Counted from the first letter of the stretch, positions 27,729-37,804 are shown. The stretch: 64,000 nt of DNA from Nannocystis punicea (GCF_026965555.1 NZ_CP114040.1:8220001-8284000); one strand, 5' to 3'. Made by a program: numbers and translations. Notes: a model not told the origin generated them from the letters alone.

Positions 27729-28241
27729 TCACAGACAGTCGACCAACCCGTCGTAGATCGAGAGGTCACTCCCCGGCAACGGAGCGTAGAGCGGCGACTG
27801 TCCGGCGACCGCCGCCAGCAGCTCCTCGATCGTGGTGTCGGGTGCCAGCGGCGTGGGACAGCGCCAGAAGTGCGGCTCCGCCAGGACCTCGCCGGTCTCC
27901 GGATCGATCTCCTCGCTGCTGGCGGCGAACATCCACACGCACTGCCCGATGCGGCCGCTGGCCTGGTGCACCGAGCAGCGATACCCCAGCGATTCGATGT
28001 TGCTGTAATCGCCTTCGCAGAAGGTGTCGCCGCAGACGTCGTCGAAGTCCTGCTTCAACTCCGAGAGCATCGAGTACCAGGCGTCGATCTGGGCATCCCC
28101 CTGTACGTAATCCGACGCATCGACGTACCCGCAGACGGCCTCGGCCGGCGTCGCCCCCAGGGCAGCGAACGGGACCGCCGCCGCGAGCAGCAGCGTAAAG
28201 CAGGCGGCCGAGGGGAGACGAATGATCGTGGTGTTCGGCAT
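27729..28241 (-). CDS. Secreted hypothetical protein
   Basis: 170 residues. ATG 28241 with AGGAG 9-10 bp upstream. Sec signal with likely cleavage after ATPAEA. The mature domain has six cysteines (VCGYVD, VCGDTFC, YRCSV, QCVWM, WRCPT) plus a final Cys, and acidic patches. No family was recognised. The Cys pattern suggests a compact disulfide-bonded periplasmic or extracellular protein. Confidence 0.7.
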   Translation of the reverse strand: MPNTTIIRLPSAACFTLLLAAAVPFAALGATPAEAVCGYVDASDYVQGDAQIDAWYSMLSELKQDFDDVCGDTFCEGDYSNIESLGYRCSVHQASGRIGQCVWMFAASSEEIDPETGEVLAEPHFWRCPTPLAPDTTIEELLAAVAGQSPLYAPLPGSDLSIYDGLVDCL

Positions 28242-28831
28242 GGCAACTCCTGCTCGAGCATGAGGGGTCGCTACGGAGGTCGACGAGCACAGCCACCGGC
28301 AAAAATGGCTCATCGGCACTGGCGACGGCCCTCGGCCAGCATCTTCGAACCCACCGCGGATTCCCGCGCCCCCGGCGCAGCTCGTCCGTGCGAGCGGACC
28401 GACGCGCGGGTCGAGCACTGCACGCCGCCGACGTCGCCGCGCCGGAGCAGGCGGCGCGGCCGCGACGCACGCGAGCGATGCGCCGTGACCCCGCCGTCGT
28501 GACGCGCTCGCGCCCGTGGCGACATCCGCTGCCGGGCGCGGGTTGCTACACCCTGGGCATCGTCGAACCCAGCGGCTGCGAGCTGTTCGAGCCCCTGACG
28601 ACCGGCGAGCGAGCGGCCTGCGGGGTGTTCCCGCTCGAGCCGTCCGAGGACGACTTCGCCTGCCCCGGCGGGGCGCGCTGAGCGGGCCCACGAGCGCCCC
28701 GCGTCGATAGATACGCGGCTGAAAGGACATGTCCTCGCAGCCACGTCTTCCGGTGGCCCGCTCGCCGCGCCAATGTCCTCAGGAGCCGCCTGGTAAGACC
28801 TGTCCCGCGGGACAGCTCTGAACGACTCGCG
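28242..28831 (+). pseudogene. Intergenic region with a possible C-terminal gene remnant (28532-28681)
   Basis: The only credible coding stretch in this 590-bp gap is the last 50 codons of a plus-strand frame ending at 28681. It has strong third-position G/C bias and protein-like composition (CYTLGIVEPSGCELFEPL, then FPLEPSEDDFACPGGAR). The upstream part of the frame is Arg/Ala noise, so it looks like the 3' end of a lost gene. Two palindromic elements follow. Confidence 0.3.
28725..28815. repeat. Two palindromic elements
   Basis: GGACATGTCC (28725-28734) and CTGTCCCGCGGGACAG (28800-28815, perfect 16-bp palindrome). The second lies 17 bp after the stop of the minus-strand LRR gene and contains the C-for-A variant (CTGTCC) of the core. 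Confidence 0.7.
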
Positions 28832-29743
28832 TCAATCGTCGCCGACGATCTCCGGCCCCTGCCCCGCCAGTTCGGCCGCCAGCTCGGCCGACACGCCCGC
28901 CCCGCGCAGATCGAGCCGCCGCAGCCGCGGCAGCCAGCGCGCCGACAGCAGGCGCGAGACCCCGTCGTCCCCGAGCTCCGGAGAGTGCGTGATCGCCAGC
29001 GACTCCAGCTCGAGCTCGTGCGCGGCCAGCCCGTCGAGCAGCGCCGACGACTCGAGCCCGCGCAGGCCGAGCTCCCGCAGCCTGGGGAACCGCCCGCTCG
29101 CCAGCGCCGCGCCGAGCTCGTCGTCGTCGTGCGACTCGAGCACGGCCGGCCCGAGCCACAGGTCGAGCCGCTCGAGCCCCGGGAAGGCCGCCTCGACCAG
29201 GTCCGCCAGCGGCCCGTCGTCGGGCTCGGCCACGTGCATCACCAGAGCGCGCAGCCCCGCGTGCCCCTTCGCCGGCACCAGCTCCCACCCGCGCTCGCCG
29301 TGCAGATCGAGGCGCACGAGCGCGGGCAGCTTCGCCAGCGCGGGGCCGATGCCCTGGCACACCCCGCGCGCGGGCGGCAGCTCGGCCGGGAACGCACCGA
29401 CGTGGAGCCGCTCGAGCCGCGCCAGCCGCCCCGCGTGACGCTTCATCAGCGGCAGCGGGTCGCCGTCCTCGAAGGTCACGTCCCACGGGTCGAGCGCGTG
29501 CTCGCTCCAGTCGTCGAGGATCAGCGTGCGCAGCCGCGGCGCCCCGGGGTCGCGCAGCAGCGCGGTGAGCAGCCGCAGCCAGCTCGCTCCGGCATCGTCG
29601 TCCTCACCACCGTCGTCCGGCCGGCGCACCACTGACACCGCCCACGCGATCTGCTCGGGCAGGGTCAAGCCGATCGCGGGGTCATAGCAATCGACGACCT
29701 GGCCGTCGAGAACTCGCAGCACCTCGAGCGGCGGCCGGGTCAT
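28832..29743 (-). CDS. Leucine-rich-repeat protein (STM4015-like)
   Basis: 303 residues. The N-terminal about 95 residues form a conserved cap (LRVLDGQVVDCYDP..., WLRLLTALLRDPGAPRLRTL). Irregular LRRs follow (LARLERLHVGAF, LPALVRLDLHG, FPGLERLDLWLG, FPRLRELGLRGL, LPRLRRLDLRGAGVSAELA). The arrangement resembles STM4015-family proteins that accompany STM4014-type ligases, but no such partner is here. No signal peptide, so inferred cytoplasmic interaction protein. Confidence 0.7.
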   Translation of the reverse strand: MTRPPLEVLRVLDGQVVDCYDPAIGLTLPEQIAWAVSVVRRPDDGGEDDDAGASWLRLLTALLRDPGAPRLRTLILDDWSEHALDPWDVTFEDGDPLPLMKRHAGRLARLERLHVGAFPAELPPARGVCQGIGPALAKLPALVRLDLHGERGWELVPAKGHAGLRALVMHVAEPDDGPLADLVEAAFPGLERLDLWLGPAVLESHDDDELGAALASGRFPRLRELGLRGLESSALLDGLAAHELELESLAITHSPELGDDGVSRLLSARWLPRLRRLDLRGAGVSAELAAELAGQGPEIVGDD

Positions 29744-29936
29744 CGTCCGAAGGTACCGCGCCGGCGGGCCGTGCGCAACGCGCAGGCTCGCACCCGACCG
29801 ACCCTGTCAGGCGACACCAACGACCGCCCGACCGCCGGCAGCGGCATTCTCGTCATCCCTGCTCGTCTTCGACATGCCCTCAAAACAATGCCCTCAAAGC
29901 AGTCTATATTCATAGCACCACGCGCGATGCGAGCGC

Positions 29937-30662
29937 TCACCGCTTCGCGCCGACGTTCAGCGCCCGCAGCCCGAGCCCGACCCCGAGCACCGGCGCCAGC
30001 AGGACCCCCTGGGCCACGCGCCGCGGCAGCGCGCCGAGCTCCTCGGTGTGCTGCAGGGCGTCGAGCCAGCCCTGGGCCAGCCCGCGGAGCCGCCCCCGGC
30101 TCGCGCGCATGAACACCTCGAGGAACACGTCGGAGGCCCAGCGCGCGGCGGGGGAGGCCTCCGCGTGGGGCAGCGCCTCGAGCCAGGCGCAGTACTCGGG
30201 GCGGAGCGCGCTGAGGCGGGCGCCCTCGCGGATCAGGTCGAGGTATCGCCGCGACGGCGGCCGCTCGCGCGCCAGTCGTCGTCCGGGGGCCGCGATGAAC
30301 ACCTCGGCGATCACCCTGCGATCATCATAGGCGATCACCTCGACCTGTTCGCGCACATAGAAGCGATCGCCGCCCTCGCTGCGGACCAATGCGGCGAAGT
30401 CGTGCGATCGCAGGCGGAGCAGCAGCCCGTGGACCTCGCCGTTCGCGTCGCGGCGAATGCTCGCCATCGCCGGGTCCGCCGGCGGCACGCCCGGCATGTC
30501 GAACACCAAACGCCAGCCGCACAGCGTCCCGGGCGCGCTGTCCAGCGGCGACAGCCCGGCCCTCGACGCACGCCTCTGCGGGTGCAGGTTGGAGCCGTAG
30601 GCGAAGTACCAGACATCTCCCGAGGATCGCGATGTCGCGTCGACCACTACCGGCTTCACCAC
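29937..30662 (-). CDS. Gamma-glutamylcyclotransferase-like protein
   Basis: 241 residues from GTG 30662 (a second GTG at 30659). The diagnostic N-terminal WYFAYGSNLHPQR loop binds the gamma-glutamyl group. WRLVFDMPGVPP, EVHGLLLRL and a downstream VREQVEVIAYDDR strand fit the GGCT fold; the C-terminal about 70 residues are an additional helical region. The predicted reaction is release of 5-oxoproline from gamma-glutamyl peptides. It is divergent from the large kinase at 30762, sharing a 99-bp regulatory gap. Confidence 0.82.
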   Translation of the reverse strand: MVKPVVVDATSRSSGDVWYFAYGSNLHPQRRASRAGLSPLDSAPGTLCGWRLVFDMPGVPPADPAMASIRRDANGEVHGLLLRLRSHDFAALVRSEGGDRFYVREQVEVIAYDDRRVIAEVFIAAPGRRLARERPPSRRYLDLIREGARLSALRPEYCAWLEALPHAEASPAARWASDVFLEVFMRASRGRLRGLAQGWLDALQHTEELGALPRRVAQGVLLAPVLGVGLGLRALNVGAKR

Positions 30663-30761
30663 CGCCCCGATGCTATCAGCTTTGCCCGCAGTGCGGCCTC
30701 GACGAGGACAGCGCGATAGTGCACCCCGCGCGCGCTGACCTGCGATCGCGGTGCGTGTATC

Positions 30762-33700
30762 ATGTTTCAGGTGTCGCTCCACGGCTACATCACCGTCGAG
30801 GTCCTCCACGAGGGGATGAAGTCGGAGGTGCGCCGAGCCACGCGGGTCGCTGACGGTCGCCTCGTGATCCTCAAGCTCCCGCGGGCCGAGGGCGTCACGC
30901 ACCAGCGCCTCGCCGAGCTGCGCCACGAGTACGACGTCGCCGCGCGGCTCAAGCTGAGCGGCGTCGTCCAGGCGCTCGCGCTCGAGGAGCGCGGCCTGCC
31001 GTTCCTCGTGTTCGAGGACTTCGGCGGCCTGTCGCTGACGCAGTGCTTCCCGTCGAAGGTCGGCGTCGGCAGCTTCCTCAACATCGCCCTCCAGCTGACC
31101 GAGACGCTGGCGGCGATCCACGAGCACGGCGTCATCCACAAGGACATCAAGCCGGCCAACATCATCCTCAACCCGCGCACCGGCGAGGTGAAGCTGACCG
31201 ACTTCGCCATCGCCTCCTCGCTCGCCACCGAGTCCGTCGCCCTCGCCGCTCCCGACCGCCTGGTCGGCACGCTCGCGTACATGGCCCCCGAGCAGACCGG
31301 CCGCGTCGGTCGCGGCATCGACCAGCGCGCCGACCTCTACGCCCTCGGCGTCACCTTCTTCGAGCTGCTCACCGGCCGGCGCCCGTTCCCCCAGAACGAC
31401 GCGATGGAGCTGGTCCACGCCCACCTCGCCCGCAACCCGCCCGACCCCGCCGCGCTCGAGCCGAGCGTCGGCCGCGAGCTGTCCGCCATCGTGCTCAAGC
31501 TGATGGCCAAGAACGTCGACGAGCGCTACCGCAGCGCCCACGCCCTGCGCGGCGACCTCGAGTACCTGCGCGACACCCTCGGCGGCGACAAGACCCCCAA
31601 CCCCTCGCGCCCGCGTCGCAGCGCCGAGTTCCGCCTGCCGCAGCGCCTCTACGGCCGCGCCGCCGAGCGCGGCCGCCTGCTCGCCGCCTTCGAGCACGCC
31701 GCCGCCGGCGAGCGCGGCCTGGCCCTCATCTCCGGCTGGTCGGGCACCGGCAAGTCGGCCCTCGTCCACGAGCTCCACCAGCCGATCGTCGCCCGCCGCG
31801 GCCACTTCATCGCCGGCAAGTTCGACCAGTACAACCGCCACGTCCCGTTCGCCTCGCTGCTGCAGACCCTGCGCCAGCTGGTCGAGCTGGTCCTCGCCAG
31901 CCCGCTCGGCGAGGTCGAGCGCTGGCGGCGGCGGCTCGCCGACGCCCTCGGCGCGCAGCTGGCCGTGCTCGTCGACACCCTCCCCGACCTCGCGCACGTC
32001 GTCGGCGACCAGCCGCCGCCGCCGCCCGTCTCCCCGGCCGAGGCGCAGAACCGCCTGCACCTGGCGGTCCTGCGCTTCTTCGGCGTGTTCGCCGACCGCG
32101 ACCACCCGCTCGTGGTCTTCCTCGACGATCTGCAGTGGGCCGACGCCGCGACCCTGCGCCTCCTCGGCGCCCTGCTCGGCGATCACGACCTGCGCCACGT
32201 CCTCCTCATCGGCGCCTATCGCGACCACGAGGTCGACGCCTATCACCCGCTGCGCAAGACGATCGCCGAGCTCGAGCACGCGGGCGCGACGATCGAGCGC
32301 ATCGAGCTGACGCCGCTCGGGCCCGCCGACGTCGCCGCGATCGTCGCCGACGCGCTGGCCGAGACGCCGGCCGCGGTCGCCGAGCTGGCCGCCGAGATCC
32401 ACCAGCGCACCGAGGGCAACCCGCTGTTCGTGCGCGAGTTCCTGCGGGTGATCCACGGCGAGGAGCTGATCCGCTTCTCGCCCGAGCACGGCCGCTGGAA
32501 GTGGGACCTCGCGGCCCTGCGCGCCGCCAGCATCCCCGACGACGTCGCCGACCTGCTGCTCGAGCGGATCCGCCGGCTCGCGCCCGACGTCCGCGCATTG
32601 CTCACCTGCGCCGCCTGCATCGGCGCCCAGTTCGACCTCGACACCCTCGCCGCCGCCGCGGGCCGGCCGAGCAGCGACATCGGCCCGGCCCTGTGGGAGT
32701 CGATCGGCCGCGGCCTCGTCGTCCCGATCGACCCCGAGTACCGCCTCTTGCCGTACGGCCACGGCGGCCAGCTGCCCAACGTCCGCCTGCGCTTCCTCCA
32801 CGACCGCGTGCGCCAGGCCGCCTACACCCTCCTCGACCCCGGCGATCGCCCGCGCGTGCACCTGGCGATCGGCCGCCACCTGCTGGCCTCGCTGGCCTCG
32901 CGCGATCGCTCCGAGCTGCTCGAGGCCGTCTCGCACCTCAACCTCGGCCGCGCCGGCCTCGGCGCCGCGCACGAGCAGACCGAGCTCGCCGCCCTCGACC
33001 TCGAGGCCGGCCGGCGGGCCAAGGCCGCCACCGCCTACGACGCCGCCGTCGGCTTCCTGCGCGTCGGCGCCGAGCTCCTCGGCCCCGATCACTGGCGCAC
33101 GCACTACCGCCTGATCTACGCCCTCCACCTCGAGCTCGCCGAGTGCGAGTACTTGTGCGGCGACTTCGCCCGCGCCGAGCAGGCCTTCGACGTCCTGTTC
33201 GCCCACGCCGCCTCGCGCCGCGACGCCCTCGCCGCGCGCTCGCTGAAGGTCGTCCTCTACGTCACCATCGGCCGCTCGGGCGACGCCTTGACGATCGGCG
33301 TCGACGCCTTGCGCCTCGCCGGCCTCGACATCCCCGACGGCGACGAGGCCCTGCGCGAGGCCGCCGCCCGCGAGCGCGCCGACCTGCAGCGCCGCCTCGC
33401 CGGCGCCACGATCGCCGCCCTCGTCGATCGCCCGCGCGCCGACGACCCCGAGTTCTGCTCGACGATCAAGCTGATCACCGACCTGCTCGCCCCGGCGCAG
33501 CTCACCCGCCAGCCGCTGTTCGAGCTGCTCTGCCTCAAGCAGATCAACCTCAGCCTCGAGCACGGCCACGCCGACGCCTCGCCGTACGGCTACCTCGTCT
33601 ACGCCTTCTACCTCACCACCTCGCGCGGGGCCGTGCGCGAGGCCCACGACTTCGGCGAGGCCGCCCTCGTCGTCAACGATCGCCTCGGCAACCTCGACCA

Positions 33701-35942
33701 GGTCCCGCGCCTGAACTTCGTGTTCGGCTCGATCCTGCATTACTACCGCCCGCTGCCCGAGGTGCTCGAGTACCTCGAGCGCGCGCGCTTCCACGGCCTC
33801 GAGACCGGCGACTACATCTTCGTCTCCTACGCCTGCTCGCACTCCGCGATCGTCCAGTTCGGCGGCGGCAGCCCGCTGCGCACCGTCGCCGCCCAGACCG
33901 ACGAGTACCTGCACCTCATGCAGCGCACCCGCGTCGCCTCCTCGACCGCCGCGCTGCGGGTCGTCCGCCGCCTCGTCGCCTGCCTGCAGGGCGAGACCGC
34001 CGGCGCCACCAGCTTGCACGGCGAGGGCTTCGACGAGGACGCCTTCTTCGCCGCCGCCGAGCGCGACCGCCTGACCTTCGCCACCCTCTGGTACTGCATC
34101 GCCAAGCTCTACCTCTGCCTCGTGCACGGCGAGCTCGACGCGGCCCAGAAGTGGATGCGGGCCGCCGAGCAGCGCCTGCTCAACTCCTCGTGGTTCCTCA
34201 CCACCGAGCTCGCCTTCTGCTCCGCCCTCGTCCACGCCGCCCTGCTGCGCCGCGGCAGCGGCGACCTCGACGTCTCGCGCGCGCGCCTCGAAGCGCTGCG
34301 CGAGCGCTACGCGGTGTGGGCCGCCTCGTGCCCCGAGAACTTCGCCCACAAGCTCGCGCTCATCGACGCCGAGCGGGCCGCCCTCGCCGGCGACGCCCTC
34401 GCGGCGATCACCGCCTACGACGCCGCGGTCTCCGGCGCGCACCGCGGCGGCAACATGGCCACCGAGGCGCTCGCCGCCGAGCTGGCCGGCGTGTTCCACC
34501 TGCGAGCCGGGCGCGACAGCCTGGCCGCCGCCCTCCTCGCCGACGCCGAGGCAGTGTGGCGCCGCTGGGGCGCCGCCCCGCGGGCCGACGTCCTGCTCGC
34601 GGTGCACGGCAACCTGTTCCGCACCTACTTGCCGCGGGCCTTCGCGCGCCCCGGCGGCGGCGGCGACTCGATCGAGAGCTCGATCGTCACCGCCACCTCC
34701 GTCGACCCGCGCCTCGACCTCTCGAGCGCGATCAAGGCCGCCGAGACCTTCGCCGTCGAGGTCGACCGCCACGCCCTCCTGCGCAAGTTCATGGCGATCC
34801 TCGTCGAGAACGCCGGCGCCGATCGGGGCGCGCTCGCCCTCCCCGGCGCCGCCGGTCTCGTCGTCGTCGCCAGCTACACCGCCGAGCAGGGCGTCGTCCT
34901 CCACGAGGACCTGCCGATCAGCGAGGCCGATGTCCCCGCCGGCCTCCTGCGCGTGTGTCAGCGCAGTGGCCGGGTCCTGCTTCCCGACGACGTCGACAGC
35001 AACCCCAGCCTGCTCGGCGCCTACCTGCTGCGCGTGCGCCCGCTGTCGCTGGCCTGCTTCCCGCTACTGAGCCGCGGCCAGCGGATCGGCGCGCTCTACC
35101 TCGAGAACCGCGCGATCTGGGGCGCCTTCACCCCGCACCGGCTCGAGATCTTGCGGCTCTTGACCACGCAGCTGGCGATCGCCATCGAGCACGCGCGCAT
35201 GTTCACCGCGCTCGACGAGGCCCGGCGCTCGGCCGAGGAGGCCAGCGTCGCCAAGAGCCGCTTCATGCTCAACATGAGCCACGAGCTGCGGACCCCGCTC
35301 AACTGGATCATCGGCGCCTCGGAGATGCTCGGCGAGGAGGCCGCCGACGACGGCCTCGACACCATCGCCCGCGACCTCGACAAGATCTCGCGGGCCGGCC
35401 GCGGCCTGCTCGGCATCATCTCCGACGTCCTCGACATCACCCAGCTCGAGTCCGGCCGCCTCGTCCTCGCCCCCGCGAGCTTCGCGATCGGGGACGTCGT
35501 CCGCGAGGTCGTCGAGGCCCACCTCCCCGAGGTCGAGCGCAACCACTCGACCCTGCGGGTCCACGTCGACCCTGCCCTCGGCGACGTCGTCAACGACCGG
35601 GCCAAGCTCGTCCAGGTGATCGGCAGCGTCGTCCGCAACGCCGCCCGCTTCACCGAGCGCGGCACCATCGACCTCCGCGTGCTCCGCCGCGGCGACCGCC
35701 TCGTGATCGAGGTCGCCGACACCGGCATCGGCATGAGCAAGCAGCAGCGCACCAAGATCTTCGACGCATTCAGCCAGGTCGACGACTCGCCCACCCGCAA
35801 GGTCGGCGGCATGGGCCTCGGCCTCGCCATCTGTCGCAAGCTGTGCGAGCGCATGGGCGGATCGATCTCCGTCGTCAGCGAGCTCGGCACCGGCTCCACC
35901 TTCACCATCGATCTGCCCCTCATGGTCGGCCCGATCCGCTGA
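30762..35942 (+). CDS. Trifunctional Ser/Thr kinase / ATPase / histidine kinase
   Basis: 1,726 residues. Ser/Thr kinase domain (1-270) with GVIHKDIKPANI (catalytic Asp128), DFAIAS and YMAPEQTGR. AAA/MalT-type ATPase (about 300-620) with P-loop GWSGTGKSAL (K331) and Walker B LVVFLDDLQWAD. Long helical, TPR-like region (about 640-1300). GAF domain (about 1325-1480). HisKA with FMLNMSHELRTPLN (His1507) and HATPase_c to the end (VADTGIGM, GGMGLGLAICRK). No receiver domain. The kinase has HKD rather than HRD and DFA rather than DFG, so its activity needs testing. Such proteins link Ser/Thr and His phosphorylation in myxobacteria and cyanobacteria. Confidence 0.93.
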   Translation: MFQVSLHGYITVEVLHEGMKSEVRRATRVADGRLVILKLPRAEGVTHQRLAELRHEYDVAARLKLSGVVQALALEERGLPFLVFEDFGGLSLTQCFPSKVGVGSFLNIALQLTETLAAIHEHGVIHKDIKPANIILNPRTGEVKLTDFAIASSLATESVALAAPDRLVGTLAYMAPEQTGRVGRGIDQRADLYALGVTFFELLTGRRPFPQNDAMELVHAHLARNPPDPAALEPSVGRELSAIVLKLMAKNVDERYRSAHALRGDLEYLRDTLGGDKTPNPSRPRRSAEFRLPQRLYGRAAERGRLLAAFEHAAAGERGLALISGWSGTGKSALVHELHQPIVARRGHFIAGKFDQYNRHVPFASLLQTLRQLVELVLASPLGEVERWRRRLADALGAQLAVLVDTLPDLAHVVGDQPPPPPVSPAEAQNRLHLAVLRFFGVFADRDHPLVVFLDDLQWADAATLRLLGALLGDHDLRHVLLIGAYRDHEVDAYHPLRKTIAELEHAGATIERIELTPLGPADVAAIVADALAETPAAVAELAAEIHQRTEGNPLFVREFLRVIHGEELIRFSPEHGRWKWDLAALRAASIPDDVADLLLERIRRLAPDVRALLTCAACIGAQFDLDTLAAAAGRPSSDIGPALWESIGRGLVVPIDPEYRLLPYGHGGQLPNVRLRFLHDRVRQAAYTLLDPGDRPRVHLAIGRHLLASLASRDRSELLEAVSHLNLGRAGLGAAHEQTELAALDLEAGRRAKAATAYDAAVGFLRVGAELLGPDHWRTHYRLIYALHLELAECEYLCGDFARAEQAFDVLFAHAASRRDALAARSLKVVLYVTIGRSGDALTIGVDALRLAGLDIPDGDEALREAAARERADLQRRLAGATIAALVDRPRADDPEFCSTIKLITDLLAPAQLTRQPLFELLCLKQINLSLEHGHADASPYGYLVYAFYLTTSRGAVREAHDFGEAALVVNDRLGNLDQVPRLNFVFGSILHYYRPLPEVLEYLERARFHGLETGDYIFVSYACSHSAIVQFGGGSPLRTVAAQTDEYLHLMQRTRVASSTAALRVVRRLVACLQGETAGATSLHGEGFDEDAFFAAAERDRLTFATLWYCIAKLYLCLVHGELDAAQKWMRAAEQRLLNSSWFLTTELAFCSALVHAALLRRGSGDLDVSRARLEALRERYAVWAASCPENFAHKLALIDAERAALAGDALAAITAYDAAVSGAHRGGNMATEALAAELAGVFHLRAGRDSLAAALLADAEAVWRRWGAAPRADVLLAVHGNLFRTYLPRAFARPGGGGDSIESSIVTATSVDPRLDLSSAIKAAETFAVEVDRHALLRKFMAILVENAGADRGALALPGAAGLVVVASYTAEQGVVLHEDLPISEADVPAGLLRVCQRSGRVLLPDDVDSNPSLLGAYLLRVRPLSLACFPLLSRGQRIGALYLENRAIWGAFTPHRLEILRLLTTQLAIAIEHARMFTALDEARRSAEEASVAKSRFMLNMSHELRTPLNWIIGASEMLGEEAADDGLDTIARDLDKISRAGRGLLGIISDVLDITQLESGRLVLAPASFAIGDVVREVVEAHLPEVERNHSTLRVHVDPALGDVVNDRAKLVQVIGSVVRNAARFTERGTIDLRVLRRGDRLVIEVADTGIGMSKQQRTKIFDAFSQVDDSPTRKVGGMGLGLAICRKLCERMGGSISVVSELGTGSTFTIDLPLMVGPIR

Positions 35943-35968
35943 CGCGGCCGCACCTCCGCCCTGCACTC

Positions 35969-35988
35969 ACATGTCCTGACGGACAGGT
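35969..35988. repeat. Palindromic element 3' of the kinase gene
   Basis: ACATGTCC-TGAC-GGACAGGT: TGTCC/GGACA arms with a 4-nt loop, starting 27 bp after the stop. Confidence 0.65.
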
Positions 35989-36174
35989 TGATTCGCGCCG
36001 CGGTCCGCGGGCGGAGAGCACCTCGGAGGGAGCCCCGCCGCACGCGACCCCGCAGGTGCGGACGCGGCCGCCGGGCCCCTGCGCCGCTGCGTCGTCGTTC
36101 GCGGCTACGGACGCGCCGGATGGTCGCCTCGCCGCGCGATCGCTAGCATCGTGACCTCGCGTAGGAGGTTGTGC

Positions 36175-36609
36175 ATGACCGCTGTCTCGCCCAAGGCCAC
36201 CGGGATCCACCACGTCTCGATCACCGTCAATGACTACGAGCGCTCGCGGGCGTTCTACACCCAGCTGTTCGAGCTGCTCGGCGGCCAGGTCGTCATGGAC
36301 GTCGTCGGCGCCCCGCACAAGCACGAGGGTTGCCGCATGATGCTGCTCGCCGCCGGCAACTTCATGCTCGGCGTGTGGGAGGCCGCCCCCGAGCACCGCG
36401 GCCGCGCCTTCGATCGCTACAGCGTCGGCCTTCACCACTTCGCCATCGCCCTCGAGTCGCGGGCCGCGATCGACGAGGTCCACCGGCGGCTCGTCGCCGC
36501 CGGCGTCGAGATCCTCGACGCCCCCGCCGAGTACCCGTACGCGCCCGGCTACTACGCCGTCTTCTTCAGCGACCCCGACGGCATCAAGCTCGAGCTCGTG
36601 CACATGTAA
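36175..36609 (+). CDS. VOC family (glyoxalase/dioxygenase superfamily) protein
   Basis: 144 residues. ATG 36175 follows AGGAGG by 7 bp, the strongest RBS in the window. The single VOC module starts GIHHVSITVNDYERSRAFYT and repeats the pattern at LHHFAIALESRAAIDE, ending FFSDPDGIKLELV with the metal-ligand Glu. Substrate unknown (glyoxalase, fosfomycin-resistance or dioxygenase type). It overlaps the 3' end of the convergent PLP-enzyme gene by 26 bp. Confidence 0.88.
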   Translation: MTAVSPKATGIHHVSITVNDYERSRAFYTQLFELLGGQVVMDVVGAPHKHEGCRMMLLAAGNFMLGVWEAAPEHRGRAFDRYSVGLHHFAIALESRAAIDEVHRRLVAAGVEILDAPAEYPYAPGYYAVFFSDPDGIKLELVHM

Positions 36610-37804
36610 CGAGGCCGAACGTCCGCCCGAGCTCGTCGAGCCACTCGGCCTCGCTGCGGCTGGCGTCGACCACCAGCGCCGGGCTCGGCGGCGCCGCGCC
36701 GGCGAGCTCGCGCACCCCGCCCGTCAGCATCAACATCGCCCGCTCGCCCGGCGCCACCCGGCCCTCGTCGATCGCCTTGAGCACGCCGACGCCGGTCAGC
36801 AGACCTGTCTTTTCGACCACCTCGTCCGAGCCCGGCAGCCGCGAGAACTCGAACCCTGCCGCCCGCATCCGCGCCAGCAGCGGCGCCTGGTGACGCGCCA
36901 GGTCGTCGTCCGACAGCGCCAGCATCTCGCCGCCGACCTCGCGCAGGAGCGCCGCCAGGCGGGCGTACTCGCGGGCCGGATCGGTGTTGTAGAGCCCCGG
37001 CTCGAGGTAGCGGTCCGGCTCCGGTCGCACGTGCTCGCGCGCCAGCTCCGGCTGGCCCGCCTGCCACGCGCGCACGATCGGCGCGTTCGCCTCCTGCTGG
37101 AACCCGAGGAAGCGCGGCACCTCGCTGCGGCGCAACAGACCGTGGCGGCGCAGCGCCGCGAAGCACTGGTAGATCCCCGCCGGCCCGAAGCCCGCGCACA
37201 CCGTCTGCGCCAGGCAGTCGATGCGCCCCAGCGCCTCGGCGCTCTCGAGCACGAACATCGCCCGCACCGCCGACGCCGCCAGCCGCCAGCGGACGTCGGG
37301 CACGTGCGCCAGGCCGTACCGCTCGGCGAAGCCGCGCGCGAGCCGCTTGACGTCGGGCTCGGGCAGATCGACCCCGATCAGGTGCACGCCCGCGCCGAAG
37401 TGATCGCCGCGCTGCTTGTACAGCGTGCGACGCGGCTGAAACAGGAACGCCTCGAGGCCCGCGCGCGCCGCGTAGGCCGCCAGCGCCGCGCTCAGGTTGC
37501 CGCCCGACGACGCCACCACCCGCCGCACCTGCGCGCGCCGCAGCAGCGCCACCGTCACGCACGCGTCGAGCGCCTTGTACGTGCCCGTGAACATCCGGCT
37601 CGACTCGTCACAGACGATCACCTCGCGGTCGCCGCTGGTCAGCGCGAAGGTCGTCGCGCCCTCGCCGTGCGAACAGCGCTCGAGGTCGGCGAGCGTCAAC
37701 TCGACCGCCAGGCCCGGCACCGCCAGCACCTTGTGATAGCGCAGCAGCAGGCTCTGCGACGCCGGAAATCGCCGATCGATCAAGGATCGCCAGTGCTCTG
37801 CCAT
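36584..37804 (-). CDS. Fold-type II PLP-dependent enzyme (threonine synthase-like)
   Basis: 406 residues from ATG 37804 (GGTGG just upstream; ATG 37828 would add 8 residues). FTGTYKALDACVTVALLR carries the PLP lysine K77; SSGGNLSAALAAYAARAG is the phosphate-binding SGN loop; CAGFGPAGIYQCFAAL is the Gly-rich second loop. This fits the threonine synthase/cysteine synthase-like family of beta-elimination or replacement enzymes. It is divergent from the amino-acid dehydrogenase gene with a 190-bp gap, which suggests co-regulation with the cluster to the right. Confidence 0.85.
   Translation of the reverse strand: MAEHWRSLIDRRFPASQSLLLRYHKVLAVPGLAVELTLADLERCSHGEGATTFALTSGDREVIVCDESSRMFTGTYKALDACVTVALLRRAQVRRVVASSGGNLSAALAAYAARAGLEAFLFQPRRTLYKQRGDHFGAGVHLIGVDLPEPDVKRLARGFAERYGLAHVPDVRWRLAASAVRAMFVLESAEALGRIDCLAQTVCAGFGPAGIYQCFAALRRHGLLRRSEVPRFLGFQQEANAPIVRAWQAGQPELAREHVRPEPDRYLEPGLYNTDPAREYARLAALLREVGGEMLALSDDDLARHQAPLLARMRAAGFEFSRLPGSDEVVEKTGLLTGVGVLKAIDEGRVAPGERAMLMLTGGVRELAGAAPPSPALVVDASRSEAEWLDELGRTFGLVTCARARA

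Noticed and set aside
29937..34904. A 1,655-codon minus-strand frame opposite the kinase/ATPase/histidine kinase gene
   Set aside because: Only its C-terminal end (the GGCT-like gene to 30662) has real motifs. The rest is Gly/Ala/Val/Glu-rich antisense of a biased GC-rich gene.
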